From Methanoregula sp. UBA64 (GTDB lineage: Archaea; Halobacteriota; Methanomicrobia; Methanomicrobiales; Methanospirillaceae), in assembly GCF_002502735.1 (NCBI RefSeq), contig NZ_DAQC01000001.1:365229-429228 (forward strand): DNA of 64,000 bases, in the 5' to 3' direction. Of this stretch, positions 1 through 10,522 are shown piece after piece (position 1 is the stretch's first letter; every line of letters begins with the position of its first letter). The position numbers were made by a program, and so were the translations under genes. Under the pieces are notes generated by a model, which did not search any database, was not told the DNA's origin, and was given only the letters and a program-made list of their open reading frames with translations.

Positions 1-633
1 TTCGTAGAGCGACTTTGCTGTCCCGAACTGCTGGTAGCGGCGCATGGAGAAGCCGACTTTGAGGCTGCCCAAAAACCGGACCCTGCCGACATCCTTCATC
101 CGCATGGCAATTTCGAGATCGTCACCGGCATCGATGCAGCGGTACATGCCGGCTTTAACAAACAACTCTTTCCGGAACGCGGTGTTGCAGCCGAGCGTGT
201 AATAGAACGTCCTGCTGTAGTACCCGATCCGGGAGAAGGTGTTTGCCAGGAAAAGCGAGAACCGGTTCCCGATGCTGTCTTCGATCGGGTATACCGGGCC
301 GTACACCTGCGCGAGCTCCGGTTCTTTGAGGAACGCGTCCCGGATCTGTTCGAGCCAGTCCGAAGGAAGGATGCAGTCAGCATCGGTAGTTGCGACGATA
401 TCCCCTTTTGCGGCTTCGACCCCGTCGTTGCGGGCCCCGCCGACCTTCTTGCTCTTCTGGATAAAGACCATATCGGCATATTTCCGGGCTATCTCGCAGG
501 TCTTGTCGGTCGAACCGCCGTCAACCACAATGACCTCGTACTCGTTTCTGGCGAGCGTCTGGTGCGAGAGCGAGACAAGACACTGGGCGATATTTGCCTC
601 TTCGTTAAATGACGGGACAATGACCGATATCAT
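1..633 (-). CDS. Family 2 glycosyltransferase, C-terminus cut by window edge
   Basis: The minus-strand frame from ATG at 633 is open to the window edge (211 codons), so the C-terminus is missing. The N-terminus reads ISVIVPSFNEEANI, the GT-A nucleotide-sugar binding strand; VVDGGSTDKT and the DxD-like TTDADCILP (about residue 90) follow, as in family 2 glycosyltransferases. It probably moves a sugar from a nucleotide- or dolichol-linked donor to a lipid or glycan at the membrane; substrate unknown. It lies 62 bp upstream of an FAD amine-oxidase-like gene on the same strand, a pairing that suggests a shared glycan or lipid pathway. A weak GGAG lies about 15 nt before the ATG. Confidence 0.85.
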   Translation of the reverse strand, partial: MISVIVPSFNEEANIAQCLVSLSHQTLARNEYEVIVVDGGSTDKTCEIARKYADMVFIQKSKKVGGARNDGVEAAKGDIVATTDADCILPSDWLEQIRDAFLKEPELAQVYGPVYPIEDSIGNRFSLFLANTFSRIGYYSRTFYYTLGCNTAFRKELFVKAGMYRCIDAGDDLEIAMRMKDVGRVRFLGSLKVGFSMRRYQQFGTAKSLYE

Positions 634-695
634 GGGAAAAAACGGACTCCTGTACTTTTTTTGGATTCTCGGATAATAAGCGTGATGCAGGATTT

Positions 696-2009
696 TTATG
701 CCGGGTACTGCCGGACAAAATCGAGCACGCTTCTTATGCAGCCGTCCATGTTGAGGTACTCGAACTCTGAGAACCGGCCCACGAGCGGGATGCCGGCCGA
801 GGTACAATAATCCTTTACGACTTTGATATTTTCCTGGTACCGGATATCGTAGACCACATAGGCAAACGGCTGGCGCACGACCGAGGTATAGGAAATCTTA
901 TCCGGTGTGGCAAGACCCATTGCCGCGAGCGTACCGGTCACTTCATCGACAAGCTCCGCATCGCTCATGCGGGAGACGGCATCGCCCGGCTGGTGCGTGA
1001 TCTCGGCAAGGATTGCGGAGTGGCCGGGCGGCGCAACGTGCCGGCTGTACTGCGAGGGGCACGAGACCCGGTTGGTCTTCCCGAGCGCCGGGTCGGGAAT
1101 GTAGAGCCAGGAATAGTCCGGCAGGCTTCCCGTGATGCCGACATTGACGCAGACCAGGGAATTGTAGACCAGCGCATCGCAGGCAGCCCTGACATCGGCC
1201 GGCACACCGGGAAGCGCTGCAAGCAGGTGCTGGACCGGGATCGTGGAGATGATCCGGTCGGCTTCTATTGTTTCCGCACCATTGCCGATCTGCCAGCGGT
1301 CTCCTTTCCGGGAAACCGAGGTGATCCGGAAGTTTGTCCGGATGAACGGTTCTATAGGCCGGGCAATGGCCCGTACGAGCGCCTCGATCCCGCCATCGAG
1401 CGGATAGGAGAAGACCGACTGGTGGGTGTAGCCTTCGGTCGCGATCCCGACCGCGGACTTGATCACATCGTCCACCGGCGGCCGGGGGATGCGTCCGTCC
1501 ACCCAGTGCAGGGACATCTTATCGGTCGGGTACTTCCAGATCTTCTCGTTGTAGGGCACCATGTAGCACTCGGCAATCCCTTTCCCGAAGGTGTAATAGA
1601 TCCATTCGCGGAAATTTTCCGGCGCTTTTACCCCGCCCTTTTCCACGGCAATCAGGGTTTTGACAAACTCGCTGATGCAGAAAAACCGGTCTTCCGGAGA
1701 AAGATCGAAGAGGCCGTTCTCGAACGGGTACTTCACGTACCGGCCCTTGTAGAAGATCTTCGTGTTCCGGTTGTTCCTCTGCTCGTTTCCTTCGATCATC
1801 TTCTCCATGAAGGAGAGGACTTCCTTATCGCGCGAAAAAACAATATGCGAGCCGCCGATATCGAACGTATATCCCTTATCGGTCCGGGAACGGCACAGGC
1901 CGCCGTAGCGCTCTTCTGCCTCAAGGACCACAACCTCGTCGCCCCGCTCGTGCAGGAGCCGGGCAAGGGTAAGGCCGGAGAGTCCGCCGCCAAGGATTGC
2001 TGTTGTCAC
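696..2009 (-). CDS. FAD-dependent amine oxidase / protoporphyrinogen oxidase-like protein
   Basis: 437 residues. The N-terminus has the Rossmann FAD-binding pattern GGGLSGLTLARLLHERG followed by an acidic residue (VVLEAEERYGGLCRS), typical of the amine oxidase, protoporphyrinogen oxidase and UDP-galactopyranose mutase superfamily. The C-terminal FAD contact is seen in LVGRFSEFEYLNMDGC. Archaeal members next to glycosyltransferases are usually annotated as protoporphyrinogen oxidase-like, but true haem oxidation is doubtful here; a sugar mutase or lipid desaturase-like role fits the upstream glycosyltransferase better. The start ATG leads directly into the dinucleotide-binding strand, which supports it. 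Confidence 0.75.
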   Translation of the reverse strand: MTTAILGGGLSGLTLARLLHERGDEVVVLEAEERYGGLCRSRTDKGYTFDIGGSHIVFSRDKEVLSFMEKMIEGNEQRNNRNTKIFYKGRYVKYPFENGLFDLSPEDRFFCISEFVKTLIAVEKGGVKAPENFREWIYYTFGKGIAECYMVPYNEKIWKYPTDKMSLHWVDGRIPRPPVDDVIKSAVGIATEGYTHQSVFSYPLDGGIEALVRAIARPIEPFIRTNFRITSVSRKGDRWQIGNGAETIEADRIISTIPVQHLLAALPGVPADVRAACDALVYNSLVCVNVGITGSLPDYSWLYIPDPALGKTNRVSCPSQYSRHVAPPGHSAILAEITHQPGDAVSRMSDAELVDEVTGTLAAMGLATPDKISYTSVVRQPFAYVVYDIRYQENIKVVKDYCTSAGIPLVGRFSEFEYLNMDGCIRSVLDFVRQYPA

Positions 2010-2060
2010 TTCCCATCTGTTGGCAGCCGGATGTAATAAAAATGCAGGAAAAAAGGGGAT

Positions 2061-3584
2061 TTACTGTTTTGAGATGTACCAGCCGGTCTGGGTCTCGTCC
2101 AGGATCTTCTCGTGCGTCTTTGTGGTCACCATGCTCACGGCAATCATGACAACGACCGAGATAACGAGCGGGATAAACGAGAAGTGGACCGGGAGGTTGG
2201 CAAAGTTGTAGCCGAGGATGGTCACCTTGAAGTAGTTCAGGGCCCCGAAGATGACGGCCGATACGAGGCCAAGCGACATGCTGGCAAGTGCCCCCTCTTT
2301 TGTTGCGCCCCGCCAGTACAGGCCGGCAAGGAGCGGGACGGCAAAGGTTGCGAGCATGATGCCGATTCCCATCCAGATGAGGCTTGCAAGCGCCTCGGGC
2401 GGGTTGATGGCAAGGATCATCGTGCCGATTGCGGAGATTACGACAATCACTTTGGAGAGCAGCAGGACTTTCTTGTCGTCTGCATCCGGTTTTAAGACTT
2501 TTTTATAGAGATCCCACGAGCACATGGCGCCGATCGTGAGCATCAGCCGGTCGGTCGTGGACATGACGGCCGCAAGCACGATCACGGCAAAGACCGCCCA
2601 GAGCGCCATGACGGGCAGCGCGTACTGGATGCCGTAGAGGATCACAAAGTCCGAGGCATTCGAGACGGCCGGCAGGGTAAAGACGCCTTCTTTTACCATC
2701 ACAAGGCCGGCAAGCCCGGTGAATTTTAAGAGGAACATGGCCGCGCCGTAGATCAGGAATGCAACGATCGGTGCCCACTTGAAATATTTCACATCCTTTA
2801 CCGCGAGCACGTTGTTGATCACGTGCGGTGCGCAGGCAAGGCCGACCATGAGCATGATGGCAAACGAGACAACGTAGGCCGGGGCGAAAGCTCCTGCGGG
2901 CATCCAGGGCTGGACAAGGTTCGGGTTGATCGTACAGAGGTACTCGTTGACGTGCGCAAATCCGCCGGCATAGAAGATGATGATCGGGGCCATCACAAAG
3001 ATCCCGACAATGAGGATGATGGACTGGATGAGCGAAGCCCATGCAACGGCGTACAGGCCGCCGATGGTGGTATAGACCATGGTGACGAGCGTTGCTATGA
3101 CGAGTGCGAGCCAGAGCGGGATCCCAAAGAGCCACATGAGCACGATCGCGATCGCGGAATACTGCCCGACAAGGTAGATGAGCGAAACGATGATGCCGGC
3201 AACCGCGGAGAGCGAGCGCAGCGCGGTCGGGCTCTCGTACCGGTGGGCAAGGTAGTCCTGCACGGTGATGTAACCGGCACTTTTTGCAACATTGTGGAGC
3301 TTGACCCCAAAGAAGATGACACAGAACGCAATGGAGAGCGGGACAAAGATCTGCTCCCACATGGTGGGCCAGCCGGCCCGGTACCCGAGCCCGGAGACTC
3401 CGAGAAGCGACATGCCCGAGCAGACCGCCCCGATCATTAACAGGATAAAGACCCAGAAGCCGAGCGAGCGGCCGGCAACGAGATAATCCTCAGTGGTCTT
3501 GATCTTCTTTGATGCCCACACCCCGATACCGATCAGGAGAAGAAGATACACTGCAATGACAGAGACCGTGACAAGATCGGTCAT
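2061..3584 (-). CDS. Sodium:solute symporter family protein
   Basis: 507 residues with about 13 hydrophobic segments, as expected for the SSS (SLC5/PanF/PutP) family. Family features include the N-terminal segment followed by TTEDYLVAGRSLGFW and the GMSLLGVSGLGYRAGW loop. It should couple sodium entry to uptake of a small organic solute; acetate, proline and pantothenate are all possible and the sequence does not decide. The ATG follows immediately after the TAA of a 34-codon membrane ORF (TAAATG), so the two are surely co-transcribed and probably translationally coupled. Confidence 0.85.
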   Translation of the reverse strand: MTDLVTVSVIAVYLLLLIGIGVWASKKIKTTEDYLVAGRSLGFWVFILLMIGAVCSGMSLLGVSGLGYRAGWPTMWEQIFVPLSIAFCVIFFGVKLHNVAKSAGYITVQDYLAHRYESPTALRSLSAVAGIIVSLIYLVGQYSAIAIVLMWLFGIPLWLALVIATLVTMVYTTIGGLYAVAWASLIQSIILIVGIFVMAPIIIFYAGGFAHVNEYLCTINPNLVQPWMPAGAFAPAYVVSFAIMLMVGLACAPHVINNVLAVKDVKYFKWAPIVAFLIYGAAMFLLKFTGLAGLVMVKEGVFTLPAVSNASDFVILYGIQYALPVMALWAVFAVIVLAAVMSTTDRLMLTIGAMCSWDLYKKVLKPDADDKKVLLLSKVIVVISAIGTMILAINPPEALASLIWMGIGIMLATFAVPLLAGLYWRGATKEGALASMSLGLVSAVIFGALNYFKVTILGYNFANLPVHFSFIPLVISVVVMIAVSMVTTKTHEKILDETQTGWYISKQ

Positions 3585-3689
3585 TTAATCGTGCCCCCCA
3601 AACGTCAGGCCCCAGTACAGCAGCGCGACAATGGCCACCAGGGTCACGCCGGCGAAAACGATAATCGTTACATCAGGCAATCCGAACAT
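3585..3689 (-). CDS. Small symporter accessory membrane protein (34 aa)
   Basis: A 34-codon ORF starts with ATG at 3689 and stops with TAA at 3585, directly abutting the symporter start. It begins MFGLPDVT, has a single hydrophobic helix (IIVFAGVTLVAIVALLYW) and ends in a short GGHD tail. Tiny one-helix proteins before SSS transporters are known in archaea and are annotated as symporter small accessory proteins; that name is recalled family knowledge. Perfect abutment to the transporter and the clean membrane helix support a real gene. A probable subunit or assembly helper of the transporter. Confidence 0.75.
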   Translation of the reverse strand: MFGLPDVTIIVFAGVTLVAIVALLYWGLTFGGHD

Positions 3690-3717
3690 GTTACCTTGTT
3701 AATTTGCAGCATGCTAA

Positions 3718-3725
3718 CATATAAC
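3718..3725 (-). promoter_or_regulatory. TATA-like promoter box for the symporter operon
   Basis: On the minus strand the sequence reads GTTATATG about 29 nt before the ATG of the small symporter partner. This spacing predicts a transcript with a leader of only a few bases. No Shine-Dalgarno sequence is seen, consistent with a near-leaderless mRNA. Confidence 0.4.
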
Positions 3726-3836
3726 ACAATCGAAAACAGTTCGGGAGAATGGTGGATGCAAACGGTGCGGGAATTTAACCATTCTTTTGGGAAATGTTGC
3801 ACAGATCTGTGCTTTTAGCCGCGGTTTTCCCGGTGG

Positions 3837-4538
3837 TTAGGGCGACCCGATGATCCCGAGAAGATCGTCCATACGGTCGATCACAAAATCCGCTTCGATC
3901 TCCTGCCGGGTGCCAGAAAACCGGTCGCCGTACCGGGCATAGACCGTGCGGATCCCCAGTTTTTTGCAGGGCGCAATGTCCCTGCGCAGGCTGTCGCCGA
4001 TAAAGAGCGTCTCGTAAGGAGCGGTCCCTGTTGCATCGAGCGCTGCAAGGAACGGGGCGGGTGCCGGTTTCTTCTCTTTAACCAGGTCAAACGAGATCGT
4101 CCGGTCGAAATAGGAGGAAAGACCGGATTTGTCAAGGCGCATACGGGCATCCGGCGCTTCTGCATCCGTGACAATAATCATGGGAAGGCCGAGTGCCCGC
4201 ACCGCTTTCACGGTCTCCTCCACCCCCGGGTAGGGCACGATCTGCCGGAGTTTCTCGTCCGCATAGATCCGGCAGGCTTCATGGTACAGGCCGTAGGCCG
4301 GGATGCTGCGGTCCGCCATGTACTGCCGGATATTCTCCGTTGACTCAAAACCGTATCTGCCGGAGAGGAAATACCGGAAGAGCTCGTCCCCGTCATCGTA
4401 TCCGAGGTGCCGGACTACCTGATGGCAGGCTGCTGCCTGCGCCCCGACCAGGTCAAAGAGCGTGTTGTCCATATCGAAAAGGAATGCCCGGACGGGTTCC
4501 CGGGTAAGTTTCTGCTGGACATGACGCCGCGGCTGCAC
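3837..4538 (-). CDS. HAD-superfamily hydrolase
   Basis: 233 residues from a GTG start. Motif I is FLFDMDNTLFD (nucleophile Asp near residue 22), motif II is MIIVTDAEA, the motif III lysine lies in KEKKPAP, and motif IV is LFIGDSLRRDI. An alpha-helical cap lies between motifs I and II, as in the phosphoglycolate phosphatase/pyrimidine 5'-nucleotidase (YjjG-like) group. It is a predicted Mg-dependent phosphatase of small metabolites. The first ~15 residues (MQPRRHVQQKLTREPV) precede the conserved fold, so the true start could lie slightly downstream, but no better start codon is present. Confidence 0.8.
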   Translation of the reverse strand: MQPRRHVQQKLTREPVRAFLFDMDNTLFDLVGAQAAACHQVVRHLGYDDGDELFRYFLSGRYGFESTENIRQYMADRSIPAYGLYHEACRIYADEKLRQIVPYPGVEETVKAVRALGLPMIIVTDAEAPDARMRLDKSGLSSYFDRTISFDLVKEKKPAPAPFLAALDATGTAPYETLFIGDSLRRDIAPCKKLGIRTVYARYGDRFSGTRQEIEADFVIDRMDDLLGIIGSP

Positions 4539-4654
4539 GGATCAGTATCTGAATTTTTATGCTAAAGCCTCATCGATGGCGGCATTTTTTTTAAAACATC
4601 GCCATTTTTTTAAGCCGTTCTGCCAATATTCACCTGCGCGCGGGCGAGGCAGTC

Positions 4655-5968
4655 ATGGCAGAGACGTACCTGGTCGAGATCCGGCTTGCCCGGACCCGGT
4701 GGAAGATCAAGGAACTGACCCGGGTAATCACGGAAAATGCCGGGATCGGCGGGTTCCGGGAACGCCATCCCCACCTCACCCTGTACGGGCCCTTTACGCT
4801 TCCCGGCCCGGCACACGAACAGCGGCTGCTCGATACCATTGCTGCGGCAGCAAAATCCGCCGGCCCCCTTCCCTTCATGATTGCCGGGTGGGAGTGCCGC
4901 GAAGGAATGCACGGCGGCGTTGTTGCTTTTTCCCTGCGGCCCTCCCAGGAACTTGCCGGTCTCGTGCGGGAGATTGCCCGGACGCTTGCACTTTTTACGG
5001 AAAGCCTGAATGCCTGGGACGGCCGGCCGGACGAGAAATGGTTCCATGCAACGATCGCAAACCGCCTGCCTCCCGGAAAAGCTCAGGAGACCCTTGCGAT
5101 GATGGACCGGATGGCGGCCCGCGCGGCCGATCCTGCCTCCCGGCCCTCACCGGCAGAACGGATAGCATCCCTTGTGCGGCGCGTGCTCTTTTTGCACCGG
5201 CATTATACCATCCCGGTCCGGCCGGTGCTCCTTGACGATGCCGGCCTCCGGATCACGGTCATGCACAACGAGGATATCCTGGGCGAGTTCGATCTCCTGG
5301 CGCAGCGCTGGCTTACCCGGGCAGAGATCGAGAGCCCGGCCGCATGGCAGCAGTCGATGGCCTCGTACCGGAGATCTGCCGGTTTTGAGATTGCCGCGCC
5401 CGTTTCCCATGCCCCGGACGACATCCTCCTCATCTCCGATCTCCATTTCGGCCACGCAAATATCATCCGGTACTGTGCCCGCCCGTTCGTGGAGAGCGAT
5501 CCGGGGGAGATGGACCGGGTGCTGGTACACAACTGGAACGCGTGCGTGGGGCGGGACGATCGGGTCTGTTTCCTTGGCGATCTCTCGTACTGGAAAGACC
5601 GGACCCCGGACTCCGTGTACCGGGGAATGCTCAACGGCAGGATCACGTATGTTGCGGGAAACCACGACCGGCAGCTGGCCGGAACCGTGCCATCCGTCCG
5701 GCTCGCGTATGGCGGGCGGGAGTTTTTGCTTGTCCACGATCCGGCCGATGCAGACCCGGCCTTTGGCGGCTGGGTGATCCACGGCCACTATCACAACAAC
5801 GAGCTTGCCCGGTATCCCTTTATCGACTTTGGCGCCCGCCGCATCAACGTGAGCGCCGAAGTTGTCGGCTATGCCCCGGTGGGGCTCGCAGAGATCAGCC
5901 GGATCCTTGACGGGCCGGAGCACGAGAAGAGAATGCCGCTTTTGCTGCGCTATCCCTACGTGCGATAA
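4655..5968 (+). CDS. 2H phosphodiesterase fused to calcineurin-like metallophosphoesterase
   Basis: 437 residues, two catalytic domains. Residues 1-185 form a 2H (2'-5' RNA ligase/LigT-like) domain with both signature motifs, HLTLYGPF (about residue 39) and HATIANRL (about residue 132). Residues from about 255 form a metallophosphoesterase domain with DLHFGHANI, FLGDLSYW, AGNHDRQ and the metal-binding HGHYHNN. Both domains hydrolyse phosphoester bonds in nucleotides or RNA ends, so the fusion could process RNA termini or cyclic phosphates in two steps; that is inference. The ATG is preceded by GGGCGAGGC. The next gene on the strand starts 74 bp downstream. Confidence 0.85.
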   Translation: MAETYLVEIRLARTRWKIKELTRVITENAGIGGFRERHPHLTLYGPFTLPGPAHEQRLLDTIAAAAKSAGPLPFMIAGWECREGMHGGVVAFSLRPSQELAGLVREIARTLALFTESLNAWDGRPDEKWFHATIANRLPPGKAQETLAMMDRMAARAADPASRPSPAERIASLVRRVLFLHRHYTIPVRPVLLDDAGLRITVMHNEDILGEFDLLAQRWLTRAEIESPAAWQQSMASYRRSAGFEIAAPVSHAPDDILLISDLHFGHANIIRYCARPFVESDPGEMDRVLVHNWNACVGRDDRVCFLGDLSYWKDRTPDSVYRGMLNGRITYVAGNHDRQLAGTVPSVRLAYGGREFLLVHDPADADPAFGGWVIHGHYHNNELARYPFIDFGARRINVSAEVVGYAPVGLAEISRILDGPEHEKRMPLLLRYPYVR

Positions 5969-6042
5969 TCGTTTCCCCCCTTTCCTGCACGCCAAAGTAT
6001 ATACAACGTGGCGCGAGATTGTCAGCAAAAGGGCTGAACAGT

Positions 6043-7413
6043 ATGTGGTTCGAACGGATTGTTTCCGAGGGCCTTGCACACAACTCGTGGATCTTCGGGA
6101 CCGGCGGCGTGGCAGCGGTCGTCGATCCCCGGCGGGACTGCGAAGCATATCTCGATCTCGCGCGGCAGCACGATGCCGTCATCACGCACATCTTCGAGAC
6201 GCACCGGAACGAGGACTATGTGACCGGAGGGCCCGAGCTTGCTGCACGGTCGGGAGCGCGGGTCTTCCATGGGGCACGGATGGCGTTTGCCTTCGGGGTC
6301 CCGGTACGGGACGGGGACCGGATCAAGCTCGGGCCGCTTGCGATCCGGATCCTCGAAACACCCGGCCATACGGAAGAGAGCATCACGGTTGTCGTGGCAG
6401 ACACCGAAGTATCCGACGAACCCTATCTTGTCTTCTCCGGCGATTCGCTCTTTATTGGTGATATTGCGCGGACGGATTTTTTCGGGCAGGAAAGAAAGGC
6501 GGAGATGGCCGCAACGATTCACGACAGCATCACCAAAAAGATCCTTTTTCTCGGGAAAGGCACGATACTCTGTCCCGCCCACGGGGCCGGCTCGGTCTGC
6601 GGCGGCGATATCGCCGACCTGCCGCTTTCAACGCTTGGCTTTGAAGAGAAGACCAATCCGCTGCTTGCGATCCCAAAAGAGGAGTTCGTAAAAAAGAGGG
6701 TTCATGAATCCCCCTACCTGCCCCCGTACTTCCGGCAGATGGAACGGCTCAACCAGGACGGCCCGGCGCTCCTGACTTCCCTTCCCGCGCCCCGTCCGCT
6801 CCAGCCTGAAAACGTACAGGAGTCAATCCGGTCCGGGTGCCAGCTTGTCGATATCCGATCGCCGACCGCGTTTGCTGCCGGCCACATCCCGGGCAGCATC
6901 TCGATCTGGCGCGAAGGGCTCCCCGCATTTGCCGGCTGGGTGCTCGATTATGCCCGGCCGATCGTCATCATCGATGACTTCAACTGCGAGATCCCGCGGG
7001 CCCTCCCGCACTTTGTCCGGCTCGGGTACGATAACGTGGCCGGCTGGCTTGCCGGGGGATTTCCCGCATGGTTCCGCGCCGCGCTGCCGGTGGAGACCAC
7101 CGGGACCTGCACCGTGCAGGAGCTTTTCCGGGATCTGGAACAGGGCGGTTTTTTCCTGCTCGATGTCCGGGATATCAAGAAGCGCTTGGTACAGGGATAT
7201 ATCCGGGGATCGCAGCACATCTATGCCGGGGAGATCCCGGTGCGTAGTGAAGAGATCCAAAAAGACCTCCCGATCTGCGTCTATTGCGATGCCGGGTATA
7301 AGGGAAGTCTTGCTGCAAGCCTGCTTGCCATGCGCGGGTACCGGCCGGTGACCAATGTCCTTGGCGGGATGCAGGCATGGCTCCGTGCCGGTTTCCCGGT
7401 AACGCACGATTAG
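6043..7413 (+). CDS. MBL-fold hydrolase with two rhodanese domains (persulfide dioxygenase-like)
   Basis: 456 residues. The start ATG at 6043 (MWFERIV) is chosen over the in-frame TTG at 6019 because AGGG lies about 10 nt before it. Residues 1-240 are a metallo-beta-lactamase fold of the ETHE1/GloB type; the metal motif is degenerate, reading ETHRNEDYVTGG where the family has THxHADHxxG, while later ligands look intact (PGHTEES, FSGDSLF, CPAHGAG). Two rhodanese domains follow (about 260-350 and 360-455); only the second has a normal active-site loop (VYCDAGYKGS). The family handles glutathione- or protein-bound persulfides. The neighbours give no further clue. Confidence 0.8.
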   Translation: MWFERIVSEGLAHNSWIFGTGGVAAVVDPRRDCEAYLDLARQHDAVITHIFETHRNEDYVTGGPELAARSGARVFHGARMAFAFGVPVRDGDRIKLGPLAIRILETPGHTEESITVVVADTEVSDEPYLVFSGDSLFIGDIARTDFFGQERKAEMAATIHDSITKKILFLGKGTILCPAHGAGSVCGGDIADLPLSTLGFEEKTNPLLAIPKEEFVKKRVHESPYLPPYFRQMERLNQDGPALLTSLPAPRPLQPENVQESIRSGCQLVDIRSPTAFAAGHIPGSISIWREGLPAFAGWVLDYARPIVIIDDFNCEIPRALPHFVRLGYDNVAGWLAGGFPAWFRAALPVETTGTCTVQELFRDLEQGGFFLLDVRDIKKRLVQGYIRGSQHIYAGEIPVRSEEIQKDLPICVYCDAGYKGSLAASLLAMRGYRPVTNVLGGMQAWLRAGFPVTHD

Positions 7414-7493
7414 CTGTACGCGGGTATACCCCATCGCAGGAATTTAAGAAGCTTTATCATCTCTCTGTTTAGAAAGCAGAATGTTGTGAGTTT

Positions 7494-7970
7494 ATGGAGA
7501 TTGTCAAGATCCCCAGGATGGAAAAGGCAGAGTACGACCAGCTCATAGAAAAGGGCTATATCTGCCGGATCGCCTTCCAGGGCGAAAAATATCCCTATAT
7601 CGCCCCGTTCCTCTACGTTTTCGACGGCTCGTTCCTGTACTTCCTCTCGACCAAGTACGGGAAAAAACTGGAATATTTCCGGAAAAGCCCGCATGTTTCC
7701 GTGGAGATCGAGAAGTACACAAAAGATCTCTCGTCGTACACTTTTGTCACGCTCCAGGGATACCTCGAAGAAGTCGAGGACTCTATCGAGAAAAAGATCA
7801 TCCGCGACAAGTTTGTAGACCTGATAGTTGAGCGCAAACTCTCCTGCAATATCCTTGCGGCCCTCGGCCATTCACCTGCCGATCCCCCGGCAAAGATCGC
7901 AGAAGAGGAGCGATCGCTTGTCTGGAAACTGGTGGGCGTCCGCGATCTTGTGGCGCTCAAAAATCTCTAG
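7494..7970 (+). CDS. Pyridoxamine 5'-phosphate oxidase-like FMN split-barrel protein
   Basis: 158 residues with the split-barrel pattern of FMN/F420-binding PNPOx-like proteins: an N-terminal YDQLIEKGYICRIAF segment, YPYIAPFLYVFDGSFLYFLST, then VSVEIEKYT and FVTLQGYLEEV. Members bind FMN, F420 or haem and act as small flavin oxidoreductases, or take part in nitroimidazole or oxygen detoxification; substrate unknown. The ATG lies in TTTATGG with an AT-rich stretch (TTTATCATCTC) upstream and no clear Shine-Dalgarno. It is the last gene of the plus-strand block before a 400-bp non-coding stretch. Confidence 0.8.
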   Translation: MEIVKIPRMEKAEYDQLIEKGYICRIAFQGEKYPYIAPFLYVFDGSFLYFLSTKYGKKLEYFRKSPHVSVEIEKYTKDLSSYTFVTLQGYLEEVEDSIEKKIIRDKFVDLIVERKLSCNILAALGHSPADPPAKIAEEERSLVWKLVGVRDLVALKNL

Positions 7971-8372
7971 AACTTTTTTTCCTGCGGTTTCATTGGCGGG
8001 CAGGCTTGTTTGAGTGATTTGAAACCTTTTACATTGGAATCTGGAACCGATCAGCAGAGCGAACACTCGCCCCCCGCCCCCTCGCGCTCAACGGGCGGCA
8101 CCGCATCGCCTGTCTCGCTAGGGGGTGTTCCCGGACGAGAACCGGCGAGACGAGCCGGCTTTGCGATATACGCCAGCGGATAGGAGCGCAAGCCCCCCTG
8201 ATTCCCCCTACCCAATAAAAATTTTTCATGCCATTTTCCATGCGCGGCCTTGCCACGGGGCGAGCCCCGACGAGGCGGCGAGCACCCGTGGGTCCCTCGC
8301 ACTCATATTCAGGAGATCTAGTAAGAATCTCACCAGAGCCAGTTTTTTAAAAATGCATCACCGTTTGTCGGG
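7971..8372. other. 400-bp non-coding stretch holding a dispersed repeat and a hairpin
   Basis: No convincing gene. Reading frames here are low complexity. The stretch contains a long imperfect hairpin whose ends read GAACAC (about 8059) and GTGTTC (about 8128), a C-run-rich segment, and from 8194 to 8293 one copy of a ~100-bp dispersed repeat found inverted at 15977-16076. Confidence 0.6.
8194..8293 (-). repeat. Dispersed ~100-bp repeat, copy A
   Basis: The 39-base core at 8253-8291 has CCACGGG at one end and CCCGTGG at the other. Its reverse complement matches 15979-16017 with one mismatch. Similarity continues for 58 bases outside the core in both copies, through ATGGCA, a T/A-rich run, ATTGGGT/ATTCGGT and a G-run ending in TCA. 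The two copies are in opposite orientation, both intergenic, about 7.7 kb apart. It may be a small non-autonomous mobile element or a structured RNA. Confidence 0.75.
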
Positions 8373-10433
<2,061 letters not shown>

Positions 10434-10522
10434 ATAAGGGAAAAATAGCGTGCCCGGAGGATAAGCCTGCCGGAGGGGGCACTCCGCACGTTTTTTGCCT
10501 GCGGTGCCAGACATACTTCCCG

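Noticed and set aside
993..2036. Long plus-strand frame opposite the FAD amine-oxidase-like gene
   Set aside because: Antisense shadow of a clear Rossmann-fold protein; high-GC codon bias opens such frames throughout the window.
8051..8302. 83-codon minus-strand frame starting MRGTHGCSPPRRG
   Set aside because: It is mostly the dispersed repeat and a C-rich hairpin; composition is not protein-like and no matching frame is kept in repeat copy B.
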